Assembly (NCBI RefSeq): GCF_003344865.1
Contig: NZ_CP031165.1
Coordinates: forward strand, 1,302,001-1,366,000
Length of the DNA: 64,000 nucleotides
Direction: 5' to 3'
Source: Euzebya pacifica
GTDB lineage: Bacteria > Actinomycetota > Nitriliruptoria > Euzebyales > Euzebyaceae
Part shown: positions 23,525-32,350 of the stretch, one piece after another
Position numbering within the stretch: the stretch's first letter is position 1
Layout of the letters: each line of letters opens with the position of its first letter
Notes under the pieces: model-generated
What the model was told of the DNA's origin: nothing
The model's input: the letters and a program-made list of their open reading frames with translations, nothing else
Databases searched by the model: none
Position numbers and translations under genes: made by a program

Positions 23525-23645
23525 GTGGACCTCCCGGGACGATGACCTTGACGTGTTACAGCATAGGTCCGTCTGCCCGGTTCAGCGTCACACGTCGACG
23601 CCGCTGGTTGTGGCGGCCGCCGGCCGGGCGGGTACAACTCCTCGG

Positions 23646-24176
23646 GTGACCTCCGCCAGAGTGCTGTCCCTCCTCGTGCTGCTCGCCGTCCTTGGTGCGG
23701 CGTGCGGCGACTCCCCCGATGTGCTGCCCGACCCCCGCGACGGGCGGTCCGGCCTGCAGATGTCGGGGTTGCTCCGCGACCGCCAGATCGCCGTCAGCGT
23801 CGGGCTCCCGGTGCTGAACACCACCGACTGCGACGTCAACGACGGCCCCGACCGCGACGTGTGTGTCATCGCCGAGGACATCAACGGCGAGCTGCTCAGG
23901 GTCATCTTCGAGAACCCCATCGCGTTGCAGGAGGGTGCAGTCCTGCCCGTCGGCTCGGACTGCCGCACCGACGCGGAGTGCGACGAGGTGCTCGATGCCG
24001 CCGTCATCGAGTTCGAGCTGGGCGACCGGCCCCGTGTGCGAGCCGAGTCCGGCACCCTCCGGCTGGAGGTCGTCGAACCCGGTCAGCGCTACCGGGGTGA
24101 CTTCGACGTCCGGTTGCCCGACGGGTCGCTGTCGGCCACGTTCGACCTGGTTCCCCGCCCCGACGAGCTCTCCTGA
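23646..24176 (+). CDS. Lipoprotein of unknown function
   Basis: 176 residues from GTG 23646. Signal peptide VTSARVLSLLVLLAVLGAAC with a lipobox (LGAAC) predicts lipid anchoring. The mature part has two Cys pairs (TTDCDVNDGPDRDVCV; SDCRTDAECDEV), probably disulfides, and a beta-rich C-terminus (RYRGDFDVRLPDGSLSATF). No family recognised. Starts 121 bp from the divergent PaaX gene. Confidence 0.8.
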   Translation: MTSARVLSLLVLLAVLGAACGDSPDVLPDPRDGRSGLQMSGLLRDRQIAVSVGLPVLNTTDCDVNDGPDRDVCVIAEDINGELLRVIFENPIALQEGAVLPVGSDCRTDAECDEVLDAAVIEFELGDRPRVRAESGTLRLEVVEPGQRYRGDFDVRLPDGSLSATFDLVPRPDELS

Positions 24177-24207
24177 GCGACGCTGGTGCGCGGCCTCGAC
24201 GGGATGG

Positions 24208-24564
24208 TCAGGCGCCCAGCACGACCTGGGTGAACGTCGCGGTCGCCTTGACCTCGCCGTCGTGCACGAACTCAACCGACGTCTCCATCCGGCGCCCCTC
24301 GGCGTGGGTCACGGTGGCGACGACGTCCACGGTGGCCCCGACGGGCACTGGGGCGTCGTGCCGCAGCTGGATGGAGGCACCCGCGCCCTCCTCACCCTCC
24401 TCCAGGCCCTGCCGGAAGACATAGCGCGAGACGTGCTCGGCATCGCGCACCATCGCCACCGTCGAGTACAGGTCGTGGATGTTCTCGTCGTCGAACGCTG
24501 CACGGTCGCTGTCGAGCACCACCCGCCGCATCGACACGGCCGTTCCCACCGCGGGCCAGCGCAT
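24208..24564 (-). CDS. Hotdog-fold thioesterase-like protein
   Basis: 118 residues, ATG 24564 (MRWPAVGTAVSMRRVVLDSD). The pattern FDDENIHDLYSTVAMVRDAE then GASIQLRHDAPVPVGATVDV and ATVTHAEGRRMETSVEFVHD fits a single hotdog domain of the 4HBT/FlK type, hydrolysing acyl-CoA thioesters; the substrate is not predictable. Its ATG overlaps the stop of the upstream cupin gene (ATGA), so they are coupled. Confidence 0.75.
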   Translation of the reverse strand: MRWPAVGTAVSMRRVVLDSDRAAFDDENIHDLYSTVAMVRDAEHVSRYVFRQGLEEGEEGAGASIQLRHDAPVPVGATVDVVATVTHAEGRRMETSVEFVHDGEVKATATFTQVVLGA

Positions 24565-25076
24565 CAGCTGCTCCCCAGCCCGCGACGGAGGCGATCCAGC
24601 AGGCCCGGCTTCTCCGCCGCTGCCCGCCGTTCGGCTGTCGACTGCTCGCTCGCGCCGCCCGGCACGACCGGCGCCTCGTCCGGTGGGGATGTGACGACCT
24701 GCAGGATCAGCGGATCGGCGGAGGAGTTCCGCAGCCCGTGGGCGATCCCGGCGGGGACCATCACGGCCTGGAGGGACTGCAGCGTCACTTCGGCGTCGTC
24801 GGTGACGACCCACGCCTGGCCGCCCAGCACCGTGTACACGGCATCTGCCGTGGCGAACGTGCGGGCCTCCAGCGTCTGCTGGGGTTCCAGGCAGATGAGG
24901 TCCAGCGCCAGCACGTCGGTCTCCATGACGCGTCGCCCAGCGGGCAGGGCGAGGTCGAACTCGACGTAGTCACGCAGGTCGACCGCGATCGGCTCGAACG
25001 TGTCTGGTGCAGCGGCTGGTTCGGGTGCCTGCTCGGGTACCGGGTCGGGTGCCTGCTCGGTTGCGTCGTCGTCCAT
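24564..25076 (-). CDS. Cupin-domain protein
   Basis: 170 residues. A Pro/Ala/Glu-rich disordered N-terminus (EQAPDPVPEQAPEPAAAPDT) leads to a single cupin barrel: ARTFATADAVYTVLGGQAWV is the first half and VMVPAGIAHGLRNSSADPLI the second. The metal-binding first-motif histidines are not conserved; only the His of AGIAHG is seen, so catalysis is doubtful and a binding or regulatory role is possible. Operon with the following thioesterase-like gene by a 4-bp overlap. Confidence 0.8.
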   Translation of the reverse strand: MDDDATEQAPDPVPEQAPEPAAAPDTFEPIAVDLRDYVEFDLALPAGRRVMETDVLALDLICLEPQQTLEARTFATADAVYTVLGGQAWVVTDDAEVTLQSLQAVMVPAGIAHGLRNSSADPLILQVVTSPPDEAPVVPGGASEQSTAERRAAAEKPGLLDRLRRGLGSS

Positions 25077-25173
25077 CGCCGCGGGAGTGTAGGCCGGCCG
25101 GTCGCCGGAGGCCCGTGGACGGTGCCGGATCGGCCGAGTGCCCGCCGGCGCTGCTCGCTAGTATCCCGCCTCG

Positions 25174-26628
25174 ATGGCGACTTCACTGCAGCTCAGCACC
25201 GGTCCACTGTCCGACGTCGACGCGGGGGCGGTGGCACTGCTCGTTCCCAGCGATGACGAGGGGCGTGCCGCGGCGCTCGCCGCCATGTCGGAGTCCAGCG
25301 GCGTCGACCTCGGCGCGGCCCTTGCCGCCGTCGACGTGACGGGCAAGGTCGGCGAGGTCGCGCGCATTCCCCTCGCCGGGCGTCTCCTCATCGTCTCCGG
25401 CCTGGGCGAGAACCCCGATGAGGAGGTGTACCGCCGTGCGGCCGCAACGGCCGTCCGCAACACCCCGAAGGACACCACCCTGGCCATCGGCGTCACCGGT
25501 GACGCCGCCGTCGTCCAAGCAGTGGCGGAGGGTGCGGGGCTCGGCGCCTACGCCTACACCGAGCACCGCAAGAAGCCCCACGACGCCCCGACGGTGGAGA
25601 CCGTCACCGTCGTCACCCCGGAGGCCGTCGACGAGGCCGACGACGCCATCGCCAGGGCGAGCGTCGTCGTGGCCGCCGTCTGCGCTGCCCGTGACATGGT
25701 GAACTGCCCTCCCGGCGACAAGCGTCCCCCGGCGCTGGCCGACCGCATGGCCGCGCTGGTCGCCGACGCCGACGTCACCGTCCGGATCCGCGACGAGGCC
25801 GAGTTGGAGGAGGGTGGCTTCGGCGGGATCATCGGCGTCGGCAAGGGCTCCTCCGAGCCGCCGCGCCTGGTCGAGCTGACCTACGCCCCGGAGGGCGCGA
25901 CCACCCACGTGGTGCTGGTCGGCAAGGGCATCACCTTCGACTCCGGCGGCCTGTCGCTGAAGCCGTGGAAGGGCATGCTGACCATGAAGTCCGACATGGC
26001 CGGCGCGGCTGGCGTGGCCGCCACGATGTCGGCGCTGAAGGCCATGGGCGTCACCGTCAAGGTCACCGGACTGTGTGCGCTGGCGGAGAACATGCCGTCG
26101 GCGACGGCCCAGCGGCCCGGTGACGTGATCCGCCACTACGGCGGTACCACCGTGGAGGTCCTCAACACCGACGCCGAGGGCCGCCTGGTCATGGCCGACG
26201 CCCTCGCCTACGGCGCCGAGATGTCGCCCAACGCGATGATCGACATGGCCACCCTCACCGGTGCGCAGGTCGTCTCCCTCGGCGAGGACGTCGCGGCGGT
26301 CATGGGCACCGACGAGGGCCTGGTCCAGGCGCTGCGCGATGCGGCGGAGACCTCCGGTGAGCAGATCTGGCCGCTGCCGCTCGTCGAGCGCTACACCGAG
26401 ACGCTGAAGTCCCCGGTCGCCGACATGCAGAACATCGGCAAGGCCGGCCACGCCGGGACCATCACCGCGGGGCTGTTCCTGCGGGCCTTCACCGGTGACA
26501 TCCCCTGGGCCCACCTCGACATCGCCGGCCCGTCGTTCATGGAGGCCCCGAACGAGAACTACCTGTCCGCAGGCGGCACCGGCTTCGGCGTCCGCACCCT
26601 GCTGACCTACCTCGCCGGCCTCAGCTAG
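25174..26628 (+). CDS. pepA: Leucyl aminopeptidase (M17)
   Basis: 484 residues, the usual length. The C-terminal catalytic domain carries the M17 signatures VGKGITFDSGGLSLKP (Lys and Asp metal ligands), MKSDMAGAAGV and NTDAEGRLVMADAL (Asp-Glu ligands with the bicarbonate-binding Arg). The N-terminal part is the less conserved macro-like domain. It removes N-terminal residues from peptides in the cytoplasm as a hexamer with two metals per subunit. A TAGTAT box (25159-25164) 9 nt before the ATG suggests a near-leaderless transcript. Confidence 0.96.
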   Translation: MATSLQLSTGPLSDVDAGAVALLVPSDDEGRAAALAAMSESSGVDLGAALAAVDVTGKVGEVARIPLAGRLLIVSGLGENPDEEVYRRAAATAVRNTPKDTTLAIGVTGDAAVVQAVAEGAGLGAYAYTEHRKKPHDAPTVETVTVVTPEAVDEADDAIARASVVVAAVCAARDMVNCPPGDKRPPALADRMAALVADADVTVRIRDEAELEEGGFGGIIGVGKGSSEPPRLVELTYAPEGATTHVVLVGKGITFDSGGLSLKPWKGMLTMKSDMAGAAGVAATMSALKAMGVTVKVTGLCALAENMPSATAQRPGDVIRHYGGTTVEVLNTDAEGRLVMADALAYGAEMSPNAMIDMATLTGAQVVSLGEDVAAVMGTDEGLVQALRDAAETSGEQIWPLPLVERYTETLKSPVADMQNIGKAGHAGTITAGLFLRAFTGDIPWAHLDIAGPSFMEAPNENYLSAGGTGFGVRTLLTYLAGLS

Positions 26629-26652
26629 CAGCGTCGGTCCGGCGGGGCCGGC

Positions 26653-27033
26653 TCATCCCGCGAAGCGCTCCCGCGCGACCACGACACGGCGGTGGCGGCC
26701 CCGGGCGACTTCCTTGCCGTCCTCACGGACCGAGACGACGAACGTCAGCTTGCGGCCGTCGACCTGCTCGAGGGTCGCAGCGGCCGTGACCTCGCCGCCC
26801 ACCTGCGTGGGCAGCAGGTGGTCCAGCTCGATGTGGACCCCGACGGTGGTGTGATCGGGGTCGAGGTGGCCGATCAGCGCGGTGCAGGCTGCCTCCTCGA
26901 CGAGCGCCACGGCGCGTGGGGTCGCCAGCACGGGCACATCGCCCGAGCCGAGGGCGATGGCGGTGTCGTCGCTGGTCACCGTGTGGGCCACCGAGCCGGC
27001 GAGGCCCGGCTCGATGCCGTCGATATCGGTCAT
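26653..27033 (-). CDS. FlK-like thioesterase
   Basis: 126 residues, ATG 27033 (MTDIDGIEPGLAGSVAHTVT) with GAAGGA upstream. AVALVEEAACTALIGHLDPD then TTVGVHIELDHLLPTQVGGE and GRKLTFVVSVREDGKEVARG give the FlK/fluoroacetyl-CoA thioesterase-like hotdog pattern, with the conserved Glu and His in EEAACTALIGH and HLLPT-type positions. Role probably acyl-CoA clearance. Convergent with pepA, 24 bp apart. Confidence 0.8.
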   Translation of the reverse strand: MTDIDGIEPGLAGSVAHTVTSDDTAIALGSGDVPVLATPRAVALVEEAACTALIGHLDPDHTTVGVHIELDHLLPTQVGGEVTAAATLEQVDGRKLTFVVSVREDGKEVARGRHRRVVVARERFAG

Positions 27034-27223
27034 TGGGTGTCGTCCTTCGGGGCCCGGAGAGCGGTCGGCCACCCCACGGGTTGGGTGGGAACGGGCCCGT
27101 GCAGGCAGTATGGAGGGCCACCTCGTCCTCGCCGACGAACGTCTGCACGACGCGTCGAGCGAGCATCCAAGCCATCAACCCCTGTTCAGGACGGTGAAGC
27201 CAGTGTCCGGCGCTGCCGGTGTG

Positions 27224-27964
27224 ATGTCGGTCATCCTGCTCGAAACCGCGGTAGGCGGTGCGGTCGTCATGTGGGCCGGCGGTGTGTGGGGAGTGGTCCG
27301 CAAGGGCTTCTTCGTCCTCACCGGCGTGTTCCTGGCGCTGTGCGCTGCGGGCGCGTGGGCGATCGCCGGTGGGGAGAGCAGCACGGTCAACACCGCGCTG
27401 GCGGCCTTCACCGGGCTGCTGGTCGCGTGGCAGGTCCTGCTGCTGATCGGCCAGGAGTCCCTCAGCCGTTGGGTCGGCCTTGCCGCTGCGGTTGCCGGCG
27501 TGGCCAGCCTTCCCGCCTATGCGACGCTCCGTGAGGCGGCGGTGGGCCGTGGGGTGGCCGAGCTCGTGCTCGGGTCGATCTTCCTCGGCTCGGCCTTCTA
27601 CGGACTGCTCCTGGGCCACTGGTACCTGGTCGAGCGGCGCCTGAGCAAGGACTACATGATCCGCTCGGCCTGGTGGTTCGTCGCCGGCACGGTCATGTCG
27701 ATCGGCGCGGCGGTGCTCAGCGCACAGAACCCCGTGCCCTCGGATGCCACCCAGTTCTCGCCGTTCCTGCAGACCGCCAACTTCACGGTGCTGCTGGCCG
27801 GCGGCCTCGTCGCCATCTGCGCGGTCATCGCCGGGTTCCTGATCCGCCTGTCCAACGAGGGTGGCAAGTCCATCCAGGCGGCGACCGGCTACTTCTACCT
27901 GGCCGTCATCATGGCCTTCTCCGCGGAGCTCGCCACGAAGTTCCGCTTCTTCGTCGAGGGCTGA
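27224..27964 (+). CDS. Multi-pass membrane protein, unknown
   Basis: About 246 residues with eight predicted membrane spans (e.g. FFVLTGVFLALCAAGAWAIA, AAFTGLLVAWQVLLLIG, VLGSIFLGSAFYGLLLGHWY, VLLAGGLVAICAVIAGFLI). LLGHWYLVERRLSKDYMIRS between spans is the best-conserved-looking loop. No family named. The start is uncertain: ATG 27224 (MSVILLETAV) is used; GTGs at 27221 and 27194 are in frame and none has a clear ribosome site. Seven bases separate it from the next gene. Confidence 0.75.
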   Translation: MSVILLETAVGGAVVMWAGGVWGVVRKGFFVLTGVFLALCAAGAWAIAGGESSTVNTALAAFTGLLVAWQVLLLIGQESLSRWVGLAAAVAGVASLPAYATLREAAVGRGVAELVLGSIFLGSAFYGLLLGHWYLVERRLSKDYMIRSAWWFVAGTVMSIGAAVLSAQNPVPSDATQFSPFLQTANFTVLLAGGLVAICAVIAGFLIRLSNEGGKSIQAATGYFYLAVIMAFSAELATKFRFFVEG

Positions 27965-27971
27965 CCGGGTC

Positions 27972-28697
27972 GTGCAGTCACGTCTCGGCCGCCGCACGTT
28001 CGGGCCCGCCATGGTGCTGGGCCCCGTCGTCGCCCTGCTCCTGCTCGTCGGTGTCGTCCTGGCCGTCACGCGCTCCGGCGCGGAGACCGACGTCGTGGTC
28101 GAGGATGCCGGCGACCCGACGATCGTCACGAGCGGGGATGCTCCCTCCGGTGCCGACGACGACCCCGACCGGCCCGACGGGGTGGAGTCCCTCGCCGAGG
28201 GCACCATCGACGACGACGCCGCCGACGCTGATGACGTCACGCCCGAACCTGCCCCGTCCGCAGGGACCGAGCCCGGGGCCGCGGCCACGCCGTCGTCGAC
28301 CACACCGCCGCGTCCCGGCACACCGGTGATCCCGGAAGGGGGCCTCGCGATCGCGGTCGGGGACTGCTTCACCGGGACGGCCAACACGGCACGCGACGTC
28401 ACCCCGATCCCCTGTGACGGCCCGCACGGCAGCGAGATCTACGCGGTCCTGCTGTCGCCCGGCGGCCCGAGCGCCCCCTATCCGGGGCAGGAGGCCCTGC
28501 TCGACCAGGTCGCCCCGATCTGTCGCGAGGACGCCTTCACCGACTACGTGGGCGTCCCGTGGAACGAGTCGCGGTACTTCACCGCGCCGCTGGTCCCGAG
28601 CGACATCACCTGGGCCGAGGGCGACCGCGTGGTCGCCTGCTTCCTCTATGACCTCCGCGGCGAGCAGACCGAATCGGTGCAGGACGCCGCCGGCTAG
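27972..28697 (+). CDS. Septum-formation-domain-like membrane-anchored protein
   Basis: 241 residues from GTG 27972. One N-terminal transmembrane helix (AMVLGPVVALLLLVGVVLAV) is followed by a long acidic, Pro/Thr-rich low-complexity linker, then an extracytoplasmic domain starting LAIAVGDCFTGTANT with IPCDGPHGSEIYAVLLS, APICREDAF and DRVVACFLYD. The four cysteines and C-D-x-P-H-xx-E-V/I-Y arrangement match the Septum_form family of actinobacterial wall-associated proteins. Probably co-transcribed with the preceding membrane protein. Confidence 0.78.
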   Translation: MQSRLGRRTFGPAMVLGPVVALLLLVGVVLAVTRSGAETDVVVEDAGDPTIVTSGDAPSGADDDPDRPDGVESLAEGTIDDDAADADDVTPEPAPSAGTEPGAAATPSSTTPPRPGTPVIPEGGLAIAVGDCFTGTANTARDVTPIPCDGPHGSEIYAVLLSPGGPSAPYPGQEALLDQVAPICREDAFTDYVGVPWNESRYFTAPLVPSDITWAEGDRVVACFLYDLRGEQTESVQDAAG

Positions 28698-28739
28698 CTC
28701 GACTGCACTGATCCGCGGGTTCCGCTACTGTCCCGACGC

Positions 28740-29177
28740 ATGACTGTGCAGCGGATGGACAACGTCGGCATCGTCGTGGAGGACCTCGACGCGGCGATCG
28801 CGTTCTTCGTCGAGCTCGGCCTCGACCTGGAGGGTCGGGCCACGATCGACGGGGACTGGTCGGGACGCGTCACCGGCGTGCCCGGCCAACAGGTCGAGAT
28901 CGCCATGATGCGTACCCCGGATGGGCACAGCCGCATCGAGCTGTCGCGGTTCATCGCACCGTCGGTCGTCGCGGATCACCGCAACGCCCCGGTGAACGCC
29001 TTCGGCTACCTGCGTGTGATGTTCACCGTCCACGACCTCGACGCCACCCTGGTCGCGCTCGAGGCGTACGGTGCGGAACTCGTCGGGGAAGTGGTCCGGT
29101 TCGAGGACGCCTATCGGCTGTGCTACATCCGTGGTCCGGAGGGACTGCTCATCGGACTCGCCGAAGAGCTCGGCTGA
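28740..29177 (+). CDS. VOC-superfamily (glyoxalase-like) protein
   Basis: 145 residues, ATG 28740. Two beta-alpha-beta-beta-beta modules: MDNVGIVVEDLDAAIAFFVE with IEIAMM-like strands, then GYLRVMFTVHDLDATLVALE with YIRGPEGLLIGLAEEL. VOC proteins bind a metal or small ligand between modules and include lyases, dioxygenases and resistance proteins; the first-position His is replaced (NVGI), so the type is undefined. A TACTGT box lies just before the ATG. Confidence 0.88.
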   Translation: MTVQRMDNVGIVVEDLDAAIAFFVELGLDLEGRATIDGDWSGRVTGVPGQQVEIAMMRTPDGHSRIELSRFIAPSVVADHRNAPVNAFGYLRVMFTVHDLDATLVALEAYGAELVGEVVRFEDAYRLCYIRGPEGLLIGLAEELG

Positions 29178-29186
29178 CGCAGCCGA

Positions 29187-31538
29187 TCAGAAGCCCATTG
29201 ACCTGCCGATTATCTCGGCCATGATCTCGTCGGTGCCGCCGCCGATGGGGCCCAGTCGGGCGTCGCGCAACCAGCGCTGGGCCGGGTACTCCATCATGTA
29301 GCCGGCGCCGCCGTGGATCTGCACGGCCCAGTCGGCGCAGTCGACCGCAAGCCGCTGGGTGAACCGCTTGGCCTTGGCCGCCTCGATCGGCGCATCCTCG
29401 CGCCCGGCGATCATCACGCGCAGGGCATGGTCGGTCAGAGCCCGTCCCTCGGCGATACGAGTGGCGAGGTCGGCGAAGCGGTGACGCCACGTCTGGAAGC
29501 TGCCGATCGGTCGGCCGAACGCCTGCCGCTCGCGCCCGTAGGCCATCGCGCCGAGCACCGACTCCTCGGCGGCGACGATCGCACCCAGCGACATCGACAC
29601 GCGCTCCCACGCGAAGTTCTGCATCACCTGGTAGAAGCCCGTGCCCGCCTCGCCAAGCCGGTTTTCGTCGGGCACACGGACGTCGGTGAACGACAGCTCA
29701 CCCGTGTGGGAGGTGTGCCAACCGAGCATCGACAGCCGCCGGCGCTCGACGCCGGGCAAGTTGGCCTCGACGACGAACAGGGACTTCCCGCCGTGCCCCT
29801 TCTCGGGGTCGGTGGTGGCCAGGACCACGACGAAGTCCGACCACGAACCGTTGGTGATGTAGGTCTTGGCGCCGTTGATCACCCAGTCGTCGCCGTCCCG
29901 GACCGCACGGGTGCGGATGCCGTTGACGTCGGATCCGGCGTCGGGTTCGGTGATCGCCAGCGCACCGACGACCTCGCCCGCGATCGAGGGGACGAGCCAG
30001 CGCTGCTTCTGCTCCTCGGTCCCTGCACGGTCGATGTAGAGCGCGGGCAGGTCGGAGTGGGCCCCCAGGTCGGCGGCCAGGCCACCCGACCCGGCACGCG
30101 CCAGCTCCTCGATCCACACCGCCTGCGCGACGAAGTCGGGGCCCGACCCGCCGTGGGCCGGGTCGAACTTCATGCCGAAGAACCCGGCCTGCCCGACGGT
30201 CCGGAACAGCTCACGCGGGAAGTCCCGCGCGGCTTCCCACGCCTCGACGTTCGGGGTGATCTCGGCCTCCACGAACGCCCGGGCGGACTTCCGCAGGGCC
30301 TCGTGCTCCTCGCGGTACAGCGGCTGGACCCCGACCCCACGGTCCTCACCGACCGCCACCTGCGCCCGCGCGGGTTCCCGCAGCCCGCCGGCGCCCTCGA
30401 TGAGCTTGCCGATGACCTCCAGCTGCACCTCGTCGGCGCCGCCGCCGATCCGCAGCAGCCGCATGTCGCGCCACAGCAGCGGGATGCCGGACTCCTCGGC
30501 GTAGCCGAACCCGCCGAACAGCTGCATGACCTCGTCGGAGACCCAGTGGGCCAGCCGCGCCCCCGCCAGCTTGATCATGGCGATCGACAGGGTCGGGTAG
30601 AGACCCCGTTCCCAGGCTTCGGCGGTCTCGTACACCAACCGACGGGTCGCCTCGATGCGGGTGGCGATCTCCGCCAGCCGGTGCCGCTGGACCTGGAAGC
30701 TGCCGATCGGTCGCCCGAACGCGGTGCGCTCGCGGGCATAGGTGGTGGCCCGCTCCAGCAGCTGCTCGGCGGTCCCGACGGCCTGCAGGGCGCCGATGAT
30801 CCGCTCGCCCTGCAGCTGCCACATGATCTCGCCGAAGCCCATGCCCTCCTCACCGAGCAGGGCATCACCGGACACCCGCACGTCGACCAGGGAGAGCTCA
30901 GCGGTGTCGGAGGACCGCATGCCCATCTTGTCGAGCTTCTTGGCGACGCTGAAGCCGGGCAGGTCGGTGTCGACGAGGAACAACGACACCCCGGAGTGGT
31001 CACCGGGCTTGCCGGCGGTGCGCACCACCATCGTGCAGAAATCCGCCCGGGTGCCGTTGGTGATGTAGGTCTTGGCGCCGTTGATGATCCAGTCGTCGCC
31101 GTCACGGACCGCGCGGGTGCGGATCCCGGCCACGTCCGACCCGGCGTCGGGTTCGGTGATGGCGATGGCCGCGATCTTCTCCCCGCGCATGGCCGGTTCG
31201 AGCCAGCGGCGCTTCTGCTCGTCGGTGCCGAACTCGTGGATCGGCGGGGTGGCCATGTCGGTCTGCACGCCCAGCGCCATCGGCACGCCCCCGAAGCCGG
31301 CTCGGCCGAGCTCCTCGCCCCAGACGACCGTCGCCCAGTAGTCGCCGCCGGACCCGCCCCACTCCTCGGGCACCGACAGGCCGAGGAACCCCAGCTCACC
31401 GGCCCGGCTGAACACCTCGCGCGGGAAGATGCCATCGGCCTCCCACTCCGCCGCGTGCGGGGAGATCTCCTCGGCGACCCACCGCCGGATCGTCTGGCGC
31501 AGCTGGTCGTGGTCCTCGGTGAACGGCTCGATCCTCAT
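29187..31538 (-). CDS. Fused tandem acyl-CoA dehydrogenase (two complete domains)
   Basis: 783 residues, twice the usual ~380. Domain 1 (~1-380) and domain 2 (~403-783) each carry an alpha N-domain, the ITEPDAGSDV flavin/substrate loop, the WxINGAKTYITNG strand and a C-terminal GGG-ADEV or GGG-TDEIM block. In both, the base at the 'YEGT' position is absent and a Glu is present in helix G (Glu245 in QLQGERIIG; Glu645 in NFAWERVSM), as in the long-chain and isovaleryl classes. Both halves could therefore be active FAD enzymes introducing an alpha-beta double bond. The linker GGLREPARAQVAVGED has no stop or frame shift, so the fusion looks genuine unless an assembly or start artefact is shown. 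Confidence 0.9.
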   Translation of the reverse strand: MRIEPFTEDHDQLRQTIRRWVAEEISPHAAEWEADGIFPREVFSRAGELGFLGLSVPEEWGGSGGDYWATVVWGEELGRAGFGGVPMALGVQTDMATPPIHEFGTDEQKRRWLEPAMRGEKIAAIAITEPDAGSDVAGIRTRAVRDGDDWIINGAKTYITNGTRADFCTMVVRTAGKPGDHSGVSLFLVDTDLPGFSVAKKLDKMGMRSSDTAELSLVDVRVSGDALLGEEGMGFGEIMWQLQGERIIGALQAVGTAEQLLERATTYARERTAFGRPIGSFQVQRHRLAEIATRIEATRRLVYETAEAWERGLYPTLSIAMIKLAGARLAHWVSDEVMQLFGGFGYAEESGIPLLWRDMRLLRIGGGADEVQLEVIGKLIEGAGGLREPARAQVAVGEDRGVGVQPLYREEHEALRKSARAFVEAEITPNVEAWEAARDFPRELFRTVGQAGFFGMKFDPAHGGSGPDFVAQAVWIEELARAGSGGLAADLGAHSDLPALYIDRAGTEEQKQRWLVPSIAGEVVGALAITEPDAGSDVNGIRTRAVRDGDDWVINGAKTYITNGSWSDFVVVLATTDPEKGHGGKSLFVVEANLPGVERRRLSMLGWHTSHTGELSFTDVRVPDENRLGEAGTGFYQVMQNFAWERVSMSLGAIVAAEESVLGAMAYGRERQAFGRPIGSFQTWRHRFADLATRIAEGRALTDHALRVMIAGREDAPIEAAKAKRFTQRLAVDCADWAVQIHGGAGYMMEYPAQRWLRDARLGPIGGGTDEIMAEIIGRSMGF

Positions 31539-31592
31539 GGGCGTGGAACATAGACGGGTTCCGTGTCTCGTGGCGAGGCAGGTCGCTCGTCG

Positions 31593-32264
31593 TCACGGTC
31601 GGGGAGCGGTGGGTGCATGGAGGTTCCACGTGCCCAGCGCACGCGCGAGGTGCCGCGGCCCGGTCACGGTGATGCCGCCGCTGGCCCGGGCGCCCTCCCA
31701 CGACCGCACCCCACGGTGCCAGTCGACGAAGGCCGCTGATCCGGCCTCGACGTGGAGGTCGACATCGCCGCCGGGGTCGGCGTAGCAGACCTCCGCGTCC
31801 CCGTGCTCGACGAGGAGCCAGTAGTACCGGTTGGCCGGTGGTTCCTCGGGGAAGGCGAAGGCGACGAGGACCCGGTCGTGGGGCAGCTTCGACCGGTCGA
31901 GCTGCGCTTGGCACCAGGCCCAGAGCGCGAATCCGGGGTCGGCATGGGCGCTGGTCACCTCGACCCACCGCTCGCCCCAGTCCCCGAGCGCCCCGATGAC
32001 CGCGGCGAGGTCGGCGCCCGCCTCGGTCAGGTCGTAGCGCGATCCCCGACCCGTGGGTTTCGGGGTGACGCGGACGACCCCAGCGTGTTCGAGCTCGGCC
32101 AGGCGCTTGACCAGCATCGACCGGGACATGGCTGGGACTCCTCGGGCGATGTCGTTGAAGGTGTGGGCCCCCAACATCAGGTTCCTCACGACCAGCGGCG
32201 TCCATCGCTCGGCCATGATCTCCGAGGCTCGGGCGATCGGGCAGTACTGGCGATAGGTCCTCAT
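31593..32264 (-). CDS. HxlR-family regulator with C-terminal SCP2-like domain
   Basis: 223 residues. MRTYRQYCPIARASEIMAER then WTPLVVRNLMLGAHTFNDIA and MSRSMLVKRLAELEHAGVV is the HxlR winged helix, with the conserved CPI-x-xA-x-E-I-x-x-x-RWT entry. The C-terminal ~110 residues (YYWLLVEHGDAEVCYADPGG; VDLHVEAGSAAFVDWHRGV) look like an SCP2/sterol-carrier fold that could bind a hydrophobic effector. Divergent from the methyltransferase at 32351, a likely target. Confidence 0.85.
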   Translation of the reverse strand: MRTYRQYCPIARASEIMAERWTPLVVRNLMLGAHTFNDIARGVPAMSRSMLVKRLAELEHAGVVRVTPKPTGRGSRYDLTEAGADLAAVIGALGDWGERWVEVTSAHADPGFALWAWCQAQLDRSKLPHDRVLVAFAFPEEPPANRYYWLLVEHGDAEVCYADPGGDVDLHVEAGSAAFVDWHRGVRSWEGARASGGITVTGPRHLARALGTWNLHAPTAPRP

Positions 32265-32350
32265 GTCCAGATCCTCGCGCCTCCTTCGCCGCAGTTCGAG
32301 TTCGAAAACAGCACTTGATGGTGGGTGGGAGCGCTCGAAGACTGCCCGGC

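Noticed and set aside
26723-28402. 559-residue open frame on the minus strand
   Set aside because: It lies antisense to the membrane and septum-like genes and over the thioesterase gene in another frame; no domain or start signal.
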